DNA of 64,000 bases from Euryarchaeota archaeon Ods02 (GTDB taxonomy: Archaea; Halobacteriota; Halobacteria; Halobacteriales; Halorutilaceae): positions 1-64,000 of the forward strand of contig JAQZDA010000005.1 in assembly GCA_028751075.1 (NCBI GenBank). Reading direction: 5' to 3'. Below, one piece after another: positions 8,371 to 16,793 of the stretch. Position 1 is the first letter of the stretch. Every line of letters begins with the position of its first letter. The position numbers and the translations under genes were made by a program. A model generated the notes under the pieces. It was not told the origin of the DNA and made no database searches. It saw only the letters and a list, made by a program, of their open reading frames with translations.

Positions 8371-9037
8371 ATGCCGCGCAGAAGAGGGGTAATCAAGAAG
8401 ACAGCTTTAGCGACCATCACCGTTCCAGCATTCGGCTGTATAAAACTCCCTCGTGAAGGGGACCCAGCCAAACCACCAGAAGACCAAGACCGGCCATGCT
8501 GGCAGAACATCCAAGACGAAAGAATCGAACTAGAGCCGTTCTTCGACCCAGGTCGGGAAGACGAGATGGTGCTTTCAGAAGAAGAGATGCATTCTGTGTA
8601 CGACAAATACGACGACGAAAACTACCCTGAATACAAAGCCTACCTCGACACGGTAGACAACTCAGTCACCGTACTCTTCAACGCATATGTCCACCATACA
8701 GTAGACGGAGCAAAAACCCGCTACAACGAAAACAAAGAAAGCTACGAAGACCCAGATTACCTTCACCGGATTCGCCGACCAAGCCATAAGACACGACGAG
8801 GGAGATCACGCCGAGATTACCATAAGAGTATCCAACGCAGTAGGACACGTCATCAGCTACGTACCAGAAGAAGCACCAGAAGACCCTGATGAAAGACGAA
8901 CCACGCCAAGCGGACGGATCTTGGTATTCGCAGAACATCTTCGTGACTACTGGGCAGGCACCAGCAGCTACAAAAACCAACCCGGGTTCTGCCGAGAAGA
9001 AGTCAAAGAACTACAACAACCAGACGAAGCCGGATGA
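8371..9037 (+). pseudogene. Tandem Tat-lipoprotein paralog A4, interrupted by a +1 frameshift
   Basis: The first 129 codons encode a normal family member (MPRRRGVIKKTAL, lipobox C23, class-two segment IKLPREGDPAKPPED). At 8755-8760 the sequence GATTACC replaces GACACC of the close relative B3, one base too many, and the frame breaks (as read, it stops at 8889). Skipping one base near 8757-8758 restores TFTGFADQAIRHDEG onward, with SNAVGHVISYVP, DYWAGTS and PGFCREE intact to a TGA at 9035-9037. The undamaged second half shows the break is recent, a sequencing error, or bypassed. B4 breaks at the same place. Confidence 0.8.
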
Positions 9038-9051
9038 CTGAGTAGAGCCGG

Positions 9052-9786
9052 TTACCCCATCTTCCGCGCGAACGCGATGAACGCGGTGTGTGGCACGGTG
9101 TCGTGTTCGGGGCGGGCGGGGTAGCTGCTCCATTCGCGGCGGCCTATCTCCACGGTCTCCGAGTGTTCGAGCTCGTATTCTTCGAAGCTGTCGTGGCAGT
9201 CCCGTACCTGTTCGAAGACGGGGCAGTAGCATACGACGTAGCCGCCGCTTCGGACGGCTTCCGCCGCCGGCTCCACGGCTTCCTCGAGATGCATCATGTC
9301 GAGGAAGACGAGGTCGACGTCTTCGACGGTGAAGCCTTCTTCCTTGACGTCGCGGTGGTGGACGCTTACGTTGTCCGCGCCCGCTGCTTCGACGTTGTCG
9401 CGCGCGGTTTCGACGAACTCCTCCCGTACTTCGTAGCTGTCGACCTCGTTTACGACGTTCGCGAGCGTGAGCGCGGTGAACGCGCTTCCGGTGCCTGCGT
9501 CGGCGACCCGGCTCTCGCTGCCGACGCCGGTGCGTGCGACGACGTAGCCGAGATCCTCCTGCGGCGGCGTCTGCGTCCGCTGCTCCAAGCGGTGGCGGAA
9601 CACCTCCTCGAGATCGGGTTTCACCAGCCGGAACTCCTCGCCGACGTGGGTCTCGACGGTGGAGCCGTACTCAGCGGCGGTGGCTTCCTCCGAAAGCACG
9701 CCTTCGTGTAGCTCCACCCGTGTGCCGCGTTCACGGAGGTAGGTGTTGTCGTCGCCGACGAGGAGGACGAGGTCGTCGAACTCCAT
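9052..9786 (-). CDS. trmI: tRNA (adenine-N1)-methyltransferase, TrmI family
   Basis: 244 residues from ATG 9786 (MEFDDLVLLVGDDNTYL). An upstream TTG gives three more residues but has no better signal. The N-terminal beta domain is followed by a Rossmann methyltransferase with the SAM motif VADAGTGSAFTALTLAN and the catalytic-region block DLVFLDMMHLEEA. Archaeal TrmI methylates A57/A58 in the T-loop of tRNA. The first 58 bases of the gene reappear as a scar at 11553-11610. It sits tail to tail with the lipoprotein array, 14 bases from the end of A4. Confidence 0.93.
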   Translation of the reverse strand: MEFDDLVLLVGDDNTYLRERGTRVELHEGVLSEEATAAEYGSTVETHVGEEFRLVKPDLEEVFRHRLEQRTQTPPQEDLGYVVARTGVGSESRVADAGTGSAFTALTLANVVNEVDSYEVREEFVETARDNVEAAGADNVSVHHRDVKEEGFTVEDVDLVFLDMMHLEEAVEPAAEAVRSGGYVVCYCPVFEQVRDCHDSFEEYELEHSETVEIGRREWSSYPARPEHDTVPHTAFIAFARKMG

Positions 9787-9986
9787 GCACGGCAAAGGGA
9801 GGCGCGGGTGTTAGAACCACCGGAAAAGAGGTGCGGCGATTATATACCCCGGTTCTGGGAACTCGAAGATGCAGGGCAGACTAACTGACGCTCCTACTCC
9901 CTATCTCACAATCGACGGTCGATGTTCTTCGCCGACCATCAGAGCGCTCCTGATATCGTCCTCGGCGCCGCCGGCCCCCCGGCCCC

Positions 9987-10058
9987 GCTCTCGTCCACCA
10001 CCGCGTCCCTGTCTATCTCGTCGCCGCTACTCCGACCCGAAGATTCCATCGCATGGTC
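9987..10058 (-). pseudogene. Remnant of the 3' end of an FMN-dependent dehydrogenase gene
   Basis: On the minus strand this stretch reads DHAMESSGRSSGDEIDRD then AVVDES. It aligns with the C-terminus of the intact dehydrogenase at 25113-26282 (DLAMGLSGRSSVGEIDRS then AVVHES). No start or flavin-binding part is present. It is one of two such tail fragments near here and sits 84 bases from the 3' end of the lipoprotein gene at 10142. The rest of the 9787-10141 gap holds no gene that I can support; the plus-strand open frames there look like chance. Confidence 0.7.
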
Positions 10059-10141
10059 TAATCCCGAACGGAAGGAGAGGTAATTCCATTCAAAGCCTGA
10101 GACTCAGACTTCATGGAGCTAGGAGCTCAATCTCCGAATCT

Positions 10142-10642
10142 TCAGTCTTCGGCGTCTATACCTTCGAAAGGCGGGTCATTGTGCTTGGGATGTTCCTCAG
10201 GAACCCTGCGTTCCTCACCACACACGTCCATGTCCACAGGAGTACTCATCTCCGTGCCTACTAGCGCAATGTTACCATCGTCGTCGACTGTGATGCTAAG
10301 ATGCCTTCTACTGCAGTCGACACTCCAGTAGTACCTCCCGGAATCGAGCACCTCGGAACTCCGAATCTCAATCTCAACTTCATAAAGACCTGCTTCATCC
10401 ACAACATCCTCGAAAACACCCCTGACAGCCTGATCTTGCACTACGGAGGCTGAACCGGAGAACACCTCCCCGCCCCCTTCGAACACCTGAACTTCGACGG
10501 TAACATCTTCACCGTACTCGGAGGTCACGTCGACACCCACAGGTTCCGGCGGATCATACGCAGTGTTACGGCTATGTAGACATCCGCCAGAGAGAACCGC
10601 GGCCGAAACCCCCATGAACTCCCGACGGTCGATTCCTGTCAT
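10142..10642 (-). CDS. Tat lipoprotein, first of a tandem pair
   Basis: 166 residues. DRREFMGVSAAVLSGGC is a twin-arginine signal running into a lipobox (C21), so the protein is probably anchored to the outer face of the membrane. The mature part looks like one beta-sandwich (VDVTSEYGEDVTVEVQVFEG, GLYEVEIEIRSSEV), with two cysteines in YYWSVDCSRR and MDVCGEERRVPEE. The neighbour at 10828 is a clear paralog over its whole length. I recognise no domain. The pair lies between duplicated ends of dehydrogenase and trmI genes, so it arose by local duplication. Confidence 0.85.
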   Translation of the reverse strand: MTGIDRREFMGVSAAVLSGGCLHSRNTAYDPPEPVGVDVTSEYGEDVTVEVQVFEGGGEVFSGSASVVQDQAVRGVFEDVVDEAGLYEVEIEIRSSEVLDSGRYYWSVDCSRRHLSITVDDDGNIALVGTEMSTPVDMDVCGEERRVPEEHPKHNDPPFEGIDAED

Positions 10643-10721
10643 AACTATCGATATTCTGTCTCAAAGGCTCCAGAGTAAAAAACCTACGTCGATTTGGCCC
10701 TTCCTACCGAGATGAAGCATC

Positions 10722-10754
10722 TCAGACCTCGCTCTCGTGCGCCACGGCGTCGAA
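10722..10754 (-). pseudogene. Second, shorter remnant of the dehydrogenase gene 3' end
   Basis: The minus strand reads FDAVAHESEV followed by TGA, matching the very end (IDRSAVVHESEV-stop) of the dehydrogenase at 25113-26282. The 16 bases GACCTCGCTCTCGTGC are identical to that gene. It lies about 75 bases beyond the 3' end of the lipoprotein gene at 10828, a placement like that of the first remnant beside the gene at 10142. It is short, but the shared stop codon makes chance unlikely. Confidence 0.5.
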
Positions 10755-10827
10755 GCCAGTCTCCTACAGACTGTTACGACCGACAGAACCATCCGCAGGG
10801 TTCAAGTCCGGTAATTCTCTGTATTCT

Positions 10828-11322
10828 TCAGTCTTCGACCCCTCCCCGTTGAGGAAACTCATCGGGAACCCGTCGCTGCTCACCGCAAGCGTCAACCTGA
10901 GGTTCGACCTGGATTGTAGTTGCCCCATCAATATTCCCCTCGGCGTCGATGTCGATAACGAAGTTTCTGGAGGTGCAGCTAACACTCCAGTAGTAACTAC
11001 CGGAGTCTATAACGTCTGAATCACGAGTCTCGACCTCAACCTCATAAATTCCAGCCTCACTCACGACATCCTCGAACGTCCCGCTGACATCCTGAGGCGC
11101 TATGGTGGTTGAATCAGAGAAAACCTCCCTGTCGTCTTCGAAGACCTGAACACCCACGGTGACTTCTTCAGGGTATTCAGATACTTCTTCAACGTATTCG
11201 GATCTCACATCGATATCCACCGGGTCCGGCGGATCAGAAGCGGTGTTCCGGCTATGTAGACAGCCGGTAGAGAGAACTGCGGCCGAAACCCCCATGAACG
11301 CCCGACGGTCAATCCCGGTCAT
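10828..11322 (-). CDS. Tat lipoprotein, second of a tandem pair
   Basis: 164 residues, paralogous to the gene at 10142-10642: twin-arginine and lipobox DRRAFMGVSAAVLSTGC (C21), CLHSRNTASDPPDPVDIDV, a beta-rich middle, and the same paired cysteines in YYWSVSCTSR and VDACGEQRRVPDE. It carries an extra copy of an SEYVEEVSEYPEEV-like block near residue 42, which looks like a small internal duplication. Surface-anchored, function unknown. Confidence 0.85.
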   Translation of the reverse strand: MTGIDRRAFMGVSAAVLSTGCLHSRNTASDPPDPVDIDVRSEYVEEVSEYPEEVTVGVQVFEDDREVFSDSTTIAPQDVSGTFEDVVSEAGIYEVEVETRDSDVIDSGSYYWSVSCTSRNFVIDIDAEGNIDGATTIQVEPQVDACGEQRRVPDEFPQRGGVED

Positions 11323-11482
11323 AAGTATCTATGTATTCTACCAGTTCTCGATTATACTTTGGGTGCAGCTACTAACTTCGTCAATGAAGCACCAACTCCA
11401 CCAACAAAACCTCTACGTTTCATTTTTTATCCCTATGGCAGGTAATTCCACACATTCGAGGAACCAAAAACTTACGCCATAT

Positions 11483-11620
11483 TTAGTCCGTCTTAGTAGA
11501 TTGAAATAATAGACGGGACTTCGAACACATGTGCAATGCGAGCGCCACCCTAGTGCCGCGTTCACGGAGGTAGGTGTTGTCGTCGCCGGCGAGGAGGACG
11601 AGGTCGGTGAATCCCTTCAT
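11483..11620 (-). pseudogene. Remnant of the trmI 5' end
   Basis: The minus strand from ATG 11620 reads MKGFTDLVLLAGDDNTYLRE then RGTR, and after that loses similarity and stops at 11483. Bases 11553-11610 match 9722-9779 inside trmI with a single mismatch by eye. This truncated copy marks the far border of the duplicated segment that holds the two lipoproteins. The rest of the 11323-11756 gap is AT-rich with no supported gene. Confidence 0.75.
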
Positions 11621-11756
11621 CTACCTCCTCCGTCGGCGGCCGTGGTGTTAGGGATGTCGGAGTTCCGTCGGTAGAGGTAGGTCTCAGGGTGATTCGGCTG
11701 TGGACTGCGGTGGCGAAAGAGAAACGTGAAACACGTGGACGCTTTACACCGGTGTG

Positions 11757-12044
11757 ATGACCGAAGGAGTCTGGCGGAAGCGGGTGCGGCACCTGTTGTT
11801 GGTCGTGGGCGCAGTGCTGCTTGCGCCGTTGTTCTTCCTCAATCTGGACTCCGCTGCAGGGCTAGCTGTAGCTGGAGCGGGGCTACTGATGTTGATGACG
11901 GCGTTGGTTCTCTGGAAGCAAGCCGCAGACCGAGAGAGGAACAGGCGGAGAGACCTGCTCGCGGACGTCGGCGGGGAAGCCGACGTCGCCCCGGAGAACG
12001 GAGCGCTGCCAAGGAGGGATCCGTTTGAAGACGGTGACGGGTGA
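11757..12044 (+). CDS. Small two-helix membrane protein of unknown function
   Basis: 95 residues from ATG 11757 (an overlapping GTG lies directly before it). Two hydrophobic helices, residues about 11-31 and 34-53, are followed by an Arg-rich then acidic cytoplasmic tail (ADRERNRRRDLLADVGGEAD). I do not recognise the family. Its 3' end overlaps the start of the next gene by 20 bases, so the two are probably translated together. Confidence 0.7.
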   Translation: MTEGVWRKRVRHLLLVVGAVLLAPLFFLNLDSAAGLAVAGAGLLMLMTALVLWKQAADRERNRRRDLLADVGGEADVAPENGALPRRDPFEDGDG

Positions 12045-12747
12045 TCCTCACGAGCTCCTGGACGCGTTCGAACGCAGGTACAGGAGCCAGTCGACCCTGG
12101 ACGAAGTCTGCAGCGTCGAGAAGTACGACGAAGAGATCACGAGCCACCGAGACCGTCGATACAGTCAGATAGGCGTAAGGACGAACTTCCCCGTCGAAGT
12201 CGTCGAACGATGGGAGCCTGGTTTCGTCGCTCGTGAGGTCGTCGACGGCTTCGAACGCAGCGAGATAGGGTATGTCGCATCGCAGGTTACGGAGTCCCAC
12301 TCCTGCGAACGCGTCGACGCCGGGAACCCGAACGACCTCCTGGAGGTCGCCGCCGAAGAGAACCTCAGTCATCTGCTGGTGCCGATGGACCACGGATTAC
12401 TGAAGCAGCTACGGGATAGAGATGTGGTTTCGACACGGAAATCCGACGGAGCCAGCGTCGTCGAAGCCGGCCTCGGTGGCTCGCTCGAGCTCCATCTCTC
12501 GGATGGACAAGAGGTCGTCGCCGTCGCCGACGACACGGTGAACCTGGTTCAGAAGCACGGTGAAGACGCGTCACCGCCTGCGTTCGTTCACTTCGACGAG
12601 GCGAACCTGAACTACGCTAGAGAGTTCATGGTGTACTTCGGCAGCGAGGTCCGAGAGGTGAACGGTGAACGTTTCTTCGACCTGATGTACCGCGTGGTTC
12701 TGTCGGAGCCGGAGGTCGTAGGTGTCGCAGTCGAGTTCGAGTTCTGA
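12025..12747 (+). CDS. Conserved-looking protein of unknown function
   Basis: 240 residues from TTG 12025. GGAGG at 12013-12017 is well placed for this start (a GTG at 12034 is the alternative). The protein is soluble and acidic with no signal peptide. Segments such as YGYVASQVTESHSCERVDAG-like text near residue 76 and HLLVPMDHGLLKQLRDRDV give no family that I can name. Overlap with the upstream membrane protein suggests that they act together. Codon use and acidity support a real gene. Confidence 0.65.
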   Translation: MKTVTGDPHELLDAFERRYRSQSTLDEVCSVEKYDEEITSHRDRRYSQIGVRTNFPVEVVERWEPGFVAREVVDGFERSEIGYVASQVTESHSCERVDAGNPNDLLEVAAEENLSHLLVPMDHGLLKQLRDRDVVSTRKSDGASVVEAGLGGSLELHLSDGQEVVAVADDTVNLVQKHGEDASPPAFVHFDEANLNYAREFMVYFGSEVREVNGERFFDLMYRVVLSEPEVVGVAVEFEF

Positions 12748-12825
12748 ACGGTCGAAACTGTATAGACGGTAGAGTTCGGTCGACGCACGGCTGCCACCCC
12801 GTTAGGCCACTCCCCGAAACACCCT

Positions 12826-12843
12826 CTCGTGCGGTTGCACGAG
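12826..12843. other. Stem-loop (7-bp perfect stem, GGTT loop)
   Basis: CTCGTGC, loop GGTT, GCACGAG. It lies between the convergent 3' ends of the gene ending at 12747 and the minus-strand gene ending at 12962. It could serve as a terminator or RNA-processing hairpin. No T-run follows directly. Only the symmetry supports it. Confidence 0.3.
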
Positions 12844-12961
12844 CTACGTTTTCACTTCGTGGAACCTCCCACTTAACTCAACGGATGTTGAACTACTGAG
12901 AGATCGTTCAAAAAATGCGTCGGTGTCTCGGAGTAGCGCTGCCGCGGAGTAGCATCAGCAA

Positions 12962-13693
12962 CTAGATCTCGACGCCTTCGAAGTGACGGGCGTCACATCG
13001 GTATCGCTCGTAGATCTCCTCCGTCCAGGCGACGGCTTCCGGCGACCTGAAGAACAACGCTCCTTCGACGCGGCCGCGGTCGTCGTACACGACTATGCAG
13101 GAGCGGTCTCCGTCGAGTACGGCGTGTCCGAACGGGAGCTCCTCCTCCGTCACCAGCACCTCCATACCGTGCTCCAGTGAGGAGTGGAACAACTCGCCGT
13201 AGTTCTCCGCGAGCTCCCTGAGGACGTCCTGCTCCACCACGAACTCCGCGTCAAGATCGTTCTCCCGGATCATCTCGTCGGTCGCGGAGACGTACCGATG
13301 TAGGATAGTGGGAGCGAGGCCGCGTATCTTCGACGCTCTATCTATCTCGGTCTCTAACTTGTCGATAGGTCGTTGGGGGGCGTGGCGTTTCGGGAGAACC
13401 GGTCGCGCGTCCTCCAGAACCTCCGTGGGCACGTCCAAGCGCTCCCATAGCTCGGAGGCGTCGGAGATACGCTGCATCTTCCGGTAGTTCTCCAGCAACA
13501 GCCTACCCGTCACAGTGAGACTGTAGTCGTGGTCGTCGACGATCCCGTGCCCGCGCAGCTCACGTATCGCCTTGTACACCATGCTCTCGGAGACGTCGAG
13601 CTCCTGCGCCAGCTCACGTTTACCCCTGCATCCGTCCTCTATAGCTTCTACGTACTCCCTGCGGCTACACAGGACCTCCACCACGTCCGTCAT
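12962..13693 (-). CDS. Winged-helix transcriptional regulator with methanogen-AR-like (DUF1724) domain
   Basis: 243 residues from ATG 13693 (MTDVVEVLCSRREYV). An upstream ATG at 13741 would add 16 hydrophobic residues (AEIFYIVIVKVLW) that overlap a TATA-like stretch, so I prefer the inner start. The N-terminal HTH (GKRELAQELDVSESMVYKAI then RELRGHGIVDD) is followed by a C-terminal sensor-like domain ending in RVEGALFFRSPEAVAWTEEI. This pairing is frequent in haloarchaeal and methanogen regulators. The target is unknown; the divergent small exported proteins and the synthetase gene next door are candidates. Confidence 0.75.
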   Translation of the reverse strand: MTDVVEVLCSRREYVEAIEDGCRGKRELAQELDVSESMVYKAIRELRGHGIVDDHDYSLTVTGRLLLENYRKMQRISDASELWERLDVPTEVLEDARPVLPKRHAPQRPIDKLETEIDRASKIRGLAPTILHRYVSATDEMIRENDLDAEFVVEQDVLRELAENYGELFHSSLEHGMEVLVTEEELPFGHAVLDGDRSCIVVYDDRGRVEGALFFRSPEAVAWTEEIYERYRCDARHFEGVEI

Positions 13694-13773
13694 CCAGAGA
13701 ACCTTCACGATAACGATGTAAAAGATTTCCGCCGAATCCATCGACGGACAACGCCTTCGACGCGGTGACGGAG

Positions 13774-15738
13774 CTATCTCGCCTGCTCCAGCTCCTCCAG
13801 CGCCGACGGGTTCTCGATAGACGACAGGTCGCCGAGGTCCTCGCCCTTGTACGTCGCCTCGACGGCGCGACGGATGATCTTCCCGCTCTGCGTGAACGGA
13901 AGCTCGTCGACGAACAAGACCTCACGCGGGCGGAACGGCTTACCAAGCTCCTCACCCACCTGCTGCCGGAGCTCCTCCCGGACCTCGTCCGACTCCTCCG
14001 CGTCGTCCTCCAGGACGACGTAGACGACGACGGCGGTGCCCTTCGTGTCGTCCGGCGCGCCGACGGCTGCAGCCTGGTTCGCGGCGTCGTGGTCGACTAC
14101 CGCGCCCTCGACCTCGGCGGGACCGACCTTCCTGCCGGCTACGTTCAAGGCGTCGTCGCTCCTGCCGTGGAGGAACCAGAAGCCGTCGTCGTCCTTCTGC
14201 GCCCAGTCACCGTGGTTCCACATGTCCGGCCACTTCGACCAGTACTCCTCGAGATACCGTTCGTCACCGCTCCACAATGACTTCGTCATCGACGGACAGC
14301 TGTCGCGCGCGACGAGGTAGCCGCGTTCACCTGTGTCCGCGATGCTTTCACCGTCTTCGTCCACTATGTCGATGTCCATACCGAGGCCTGGACCTCCGAG
14401 GGTGCAGGGCTTCAGCGGCTGCGTCGGCATCGGCATCAGGAAGCAGCCGCAGATCTCGGTTCCGCCACTGATGTTGATTATGGGGGCTTCCTCGCGGCCG
14501 ACGTTCTCGTAGAACCACTGCCAGCTCTCGGTGTCCCAGGGTTCACCGGTGCTGCCGAGCAACCGCAGACTCGATAGATCGTAGCCCTCCACCCAGTCGT
14601 CTCCGTGCTTCCGGAGCGCGCGTATGGCGGTCGGCGAGATGCCGAACTGCGTGATACCGTGTCGGTCTATCATCCGCCAGAACCTGTCGGGTTCCGGGTG
14701 GTCGGGGGCGCCCTCGTACATGAAGATGGTTCCGCCGAAGTGATGGTTGCCGATCAACGTCCACGGCCCCATCATCCAGCCGATGTCCGACACCCAGAAG
14801 AACCGGTCGCCGGGCTTCTGATCGAAGCCGAAATGGATCTCCTTCGCACACTGCGTCAGCACGCCGGCGTGCGTGTGGACGATGCCCTTCGGCTTCCCCG
14901 TGGTTCCGCTGCTGTACAGGAGCATCGACTCCTGATCGCTCGGCAGAGACTTCGTCTCGTACTCGTCGCTCTGGGGTTCGACGGCGTCAGTCCACCACTC
15001 GTCCTGGCTGCTGTCCCACGGGATATCCGCATCCAGCCGGCTGTAGACGATGCAGTGTTCGACGCAGTCGGTCTCCTCGATGGCTTCGTCCGCCGTCTCC
15101 TTCAGCGTTATCTCGCCGCCCCTGCGCTGGAAGCCGTCACCCGTGAACAAGACGCTGCTCTCCGCGTCCTCGAGACGGGTGACGACGGCGTCGGTGGCGA
15201 ACCCGCTGAAGATAGGTACGGCGACCGCTCCGACCTTGAAGCAGCCGTACAGGATGGATATGACCTCCGGCACCATCGGCATGTACAGCGACACCGTGTC
15301 ACCGGTGTCGACGCCGCGCTCCTCCAGCGCGTTCGCCACCTTGTTCGACTGCCTGTGTAGCTCGTGATACGTCAGCTCCCTGATCTCTCCGTCCTCCGCC
15401 TCCCAGATACAGGCGACCTTGTTCCGGCGTTCCTCGGTGACGCCTGCGTGCCGGTCGACGACGTTGTGCGCGATGTTGAGCTCGCCGCCGGGGTACCAGT
15501 CCGTGAACTGCGGACCGTCGCTGTCGTCCCTGACCGCGGCGTAGGGCTCGTAGAACTCGACGTCGAGGTAGTCGACTATCTCGTCCCAGAACCAGTCGAC
15601 GTCGCCGCAGGTGCGGTCGATGAGCTCGTCGTAGTCGTCGATGCCGTGCTCCTGCATGAACCTGTAGACGTTGGTCGACTCCACGAACTCCCTGCTGGGT
15701 TCGTGGACGACCTCGTCCACCTCCTCAAGTCCCTCCAT
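13774..15738 (-). CDS. AMP-forming acyl-CoA synthetase (acetyl/propionyl-CoA synthetase family)
   Basis: 654 residues, the usual length for Acs-type ligases. Shown are the adenylation loop YSSGTTGKPKGIVHTHAG, the N-terminal block WYPGGELNIAHNVVDRH, the hinge region GRSDDALNVAGRKVGPAEVE and the catalytic lysine region TQSGKIIRR. It activates a short carboxylate with ATP and CoA. It is clearly distinct from the acetyl-CoA synthetase at 54265-56220, which has the more canonical VDDVVNVSGHRLGT hinge. The substrate here may be propionate or another short acid. It lies alone between a regulator and exported proteins. Confidence 0.9.
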   Translation of the reverse strand: MEGLEEVDEVVHEPSREFVESTNVYRFMQEHGIDDYDELIDRTCGDVDWFWDEIVDYLDVEFYEPYAAVRDDSDGPQFTDWYPGGELNIAHNVVDRHAGVTEERRNKVACIWEAEDGEIRELTYHELHRQSNKVANALEERGVDTGDTVSLYMPMVPEVISILYGCFKVGAVAVPIFSGFATDAVVTRLEDAESSVLFTGDGFQRRGGEITLKETADEAIEETDCVEHCIVYSRLDADIPWDSSQDEWWTDAVEPQSDEYETKSLPSDQESMLLYSSGTTGKPKGIVHTHAGVLTQCAKEIHFGFDQKPGDRFFWVSDIGWMMGPWTLIGNHHFGGTIFMYEGAPDHPEPDRFWRMIDRHGITQFGISPTAIRALRKHGDDWVEGYDLSSLRLLGSTGEPWDTESWQWFYENVGREEAPIINISGGTEICGCFLMPMPTQPLKPCTLGGPGLGMDIDIVDEDGESIADTGERGYLVARDSCPSMTKSLWSGDERYLEEYWSKWPDMWNHGDWAQKDDDGFWFLHGRSDDALNVAGRKVGPAEVEGAVVDHDAANQAAAVGAPDDTKGTAVVVYVVLEDDAEESDEVREELRQQVGEELGKPFRPREVLFVDELPFTQSGKIIRRAVEATYKGEDLGDLSSIENPSALEELEQAR

Positions 15739-15882
15739 TAGTTGTTCACCAGGCTAGGTAAACCGAGGGCATCGTATTAGTTCCTTTCCTACGGAGGTAC
15801 CGGAGCCATGGCTCTCGGGCGGAGACACAGGGAACGCGGTCGGGCAAGGAAAGAACCGAGAGGTGACCTTGAACCTGCTACC

Positions 15883-16518
15883 TTACTCCTCTAGCTCCAC
15901 GTCTCCATCGGAGTCCTCGACCTCGACGGTGAACTCGTCTCCTTCACGGTCTTCGACTTCGTCGATCTCCAGGGTCTCGAGGTCGTCGGCGTGCGCTACT
16001 CCGTCGACTTCGGGGTCGTTCACTGGTTCGAACGCTACGACCGAGGGGTCGTCGACGTCCACGTCTTCGGCTTCGACGACGAAGCCGTCGCTGCCGGCGA
16101 ACGTTGAACGCGATACCTCGGCTGCGTCGAAGCTGTGGCTGTGGTCGCCCTCGACGGCGGCTACGGGTACGTGGTAGTGGTCGGCTTCGCCTTCGTAACT
16201 GTCAATCCGGGGTTCGGCTTCCGAACCACTTCCATCCACCCCCTCCGCCTCTACTTCGAGGCGGACAACGTCACCGTCTTCTACTTCGTCGAGCTCACCG
16301 TCCGCTTCCTGACGGACACTCCATTCGACGTCGAAGGGTCCTTCACCGGATTCACCAGCTTCGACCTCCCACGACTCGACGTCTTCGGCGTCGACCTCAT
16401 GGGTTTCTAGCTCTAGCTCCTGCGGCTGTTCCACTGCTGCTGCACCCGCTGCCGCTGCCATCGCTACTGCGACGACGGCTGCGGCGGCGAGCAAGGTGTA
16501 ACGTGTTATCTCCGTCAT
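15883..16518 (-). CDS. Small exported acidic protein of unknown function
   Basis: 211 residues from ATG 16518 (MTEITRYTLLAAAAVVAVAM), which opens with a classic signal helix ending in AAAGAAAVEQ. The longer open frame upstream runs through inverted repeats and is rejected. The mature protein is more than a third Asp/Glu, with no cysteines seen and beta-like repeats (VDVDDPSVVAFEPVNDPEVD). A 13-base inverted repeat lies directly upstream (16520-16572). Not recognised. It faces the exported-protein and regulator pair at 16794-17919 and shares its style. Confidence 0.7.
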   Translation of the reverse strand: MTEITRYTLLAAAAVVAVAMAAAAGAAAVEQPQELELETHEVDAEDVESWEVEAGESGEGPFDVEWSVRQEADGELDEVEDGDVVRLEVEAEGVDGSGSEAEPRIDSYEGEADHYHVPVAAVEGDHSHSFDAAEVSRSTFAGSDGFVVEAEDVDVDDPSVVAFEPVNDPEVDGVAHADDLETLEIDEVEDREGDEFTVEVEDSDGDVELEE

Positions 16519-16519
16519 G

Positions 16520-16590
16520 GTTTCATCTGAAGCCACTTGGTGCGCGGCTTCAACCAGGACTTCAGATGAAACACCTGAAAGAGGTTTCAG
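16520..16590. promoter_or_regulatory. Nested inverted repeats between two divergent exported-protein genes
   Basis: GTTTCATCTGAAG at 16520-16532 is the exact reverse complement of CTTCAGATGAAAC at 16560-16572. Right after it comes the palindrome CTGAAA-GAGG-TTTCAG (16575-16590). The first arm starts 2 bases before the ATG at 16518, so any factor or RNA fold here would control that gene. TGAAA/TTTCA half-sites of a similar kind recur at 59125-59140 and 60699-60715. Operator or leader hairpin are both possible. Confidence 0.5.
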
Positions 16591-16793
16591 AGAACCAGGT
16601 GACAACGCAGAAGGAAACGGTTTTCACCAGACGGCGTCGGAGTCGGGGTTGGAGTGTTCGGTACGCCACCCTGGTTTTAACGAGTGCTTAACGGATTTTC
16701 GACGGATTAGATGGCCTGTCGTAACGTGTTGTCAACGCGTTCCCCGGCTGTTTCTGGAAAGACCGATAAACCAGCGCTTCTAACACACCGGTG

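Noticed and set aside
6370-9037. CRISPR-like or simple direct repeats
   Set aside because: The repetition is that of whole 220-codon paralogous genes, not short spaced repeats.
1981-9037. Polymorphic toxin with immunity array
   Set aside because: The layout is suggestive, but no toxin domain, variable C-terminal tip or cytoplasmic immunity protein is visible, so I keep it as a hypothesis only.
9869-10264. Plus-strand frame of 131 codons
   Set aside because: Overlaps a minus-strand gene remnant and the end of a lipoprotein gene; no coding character.
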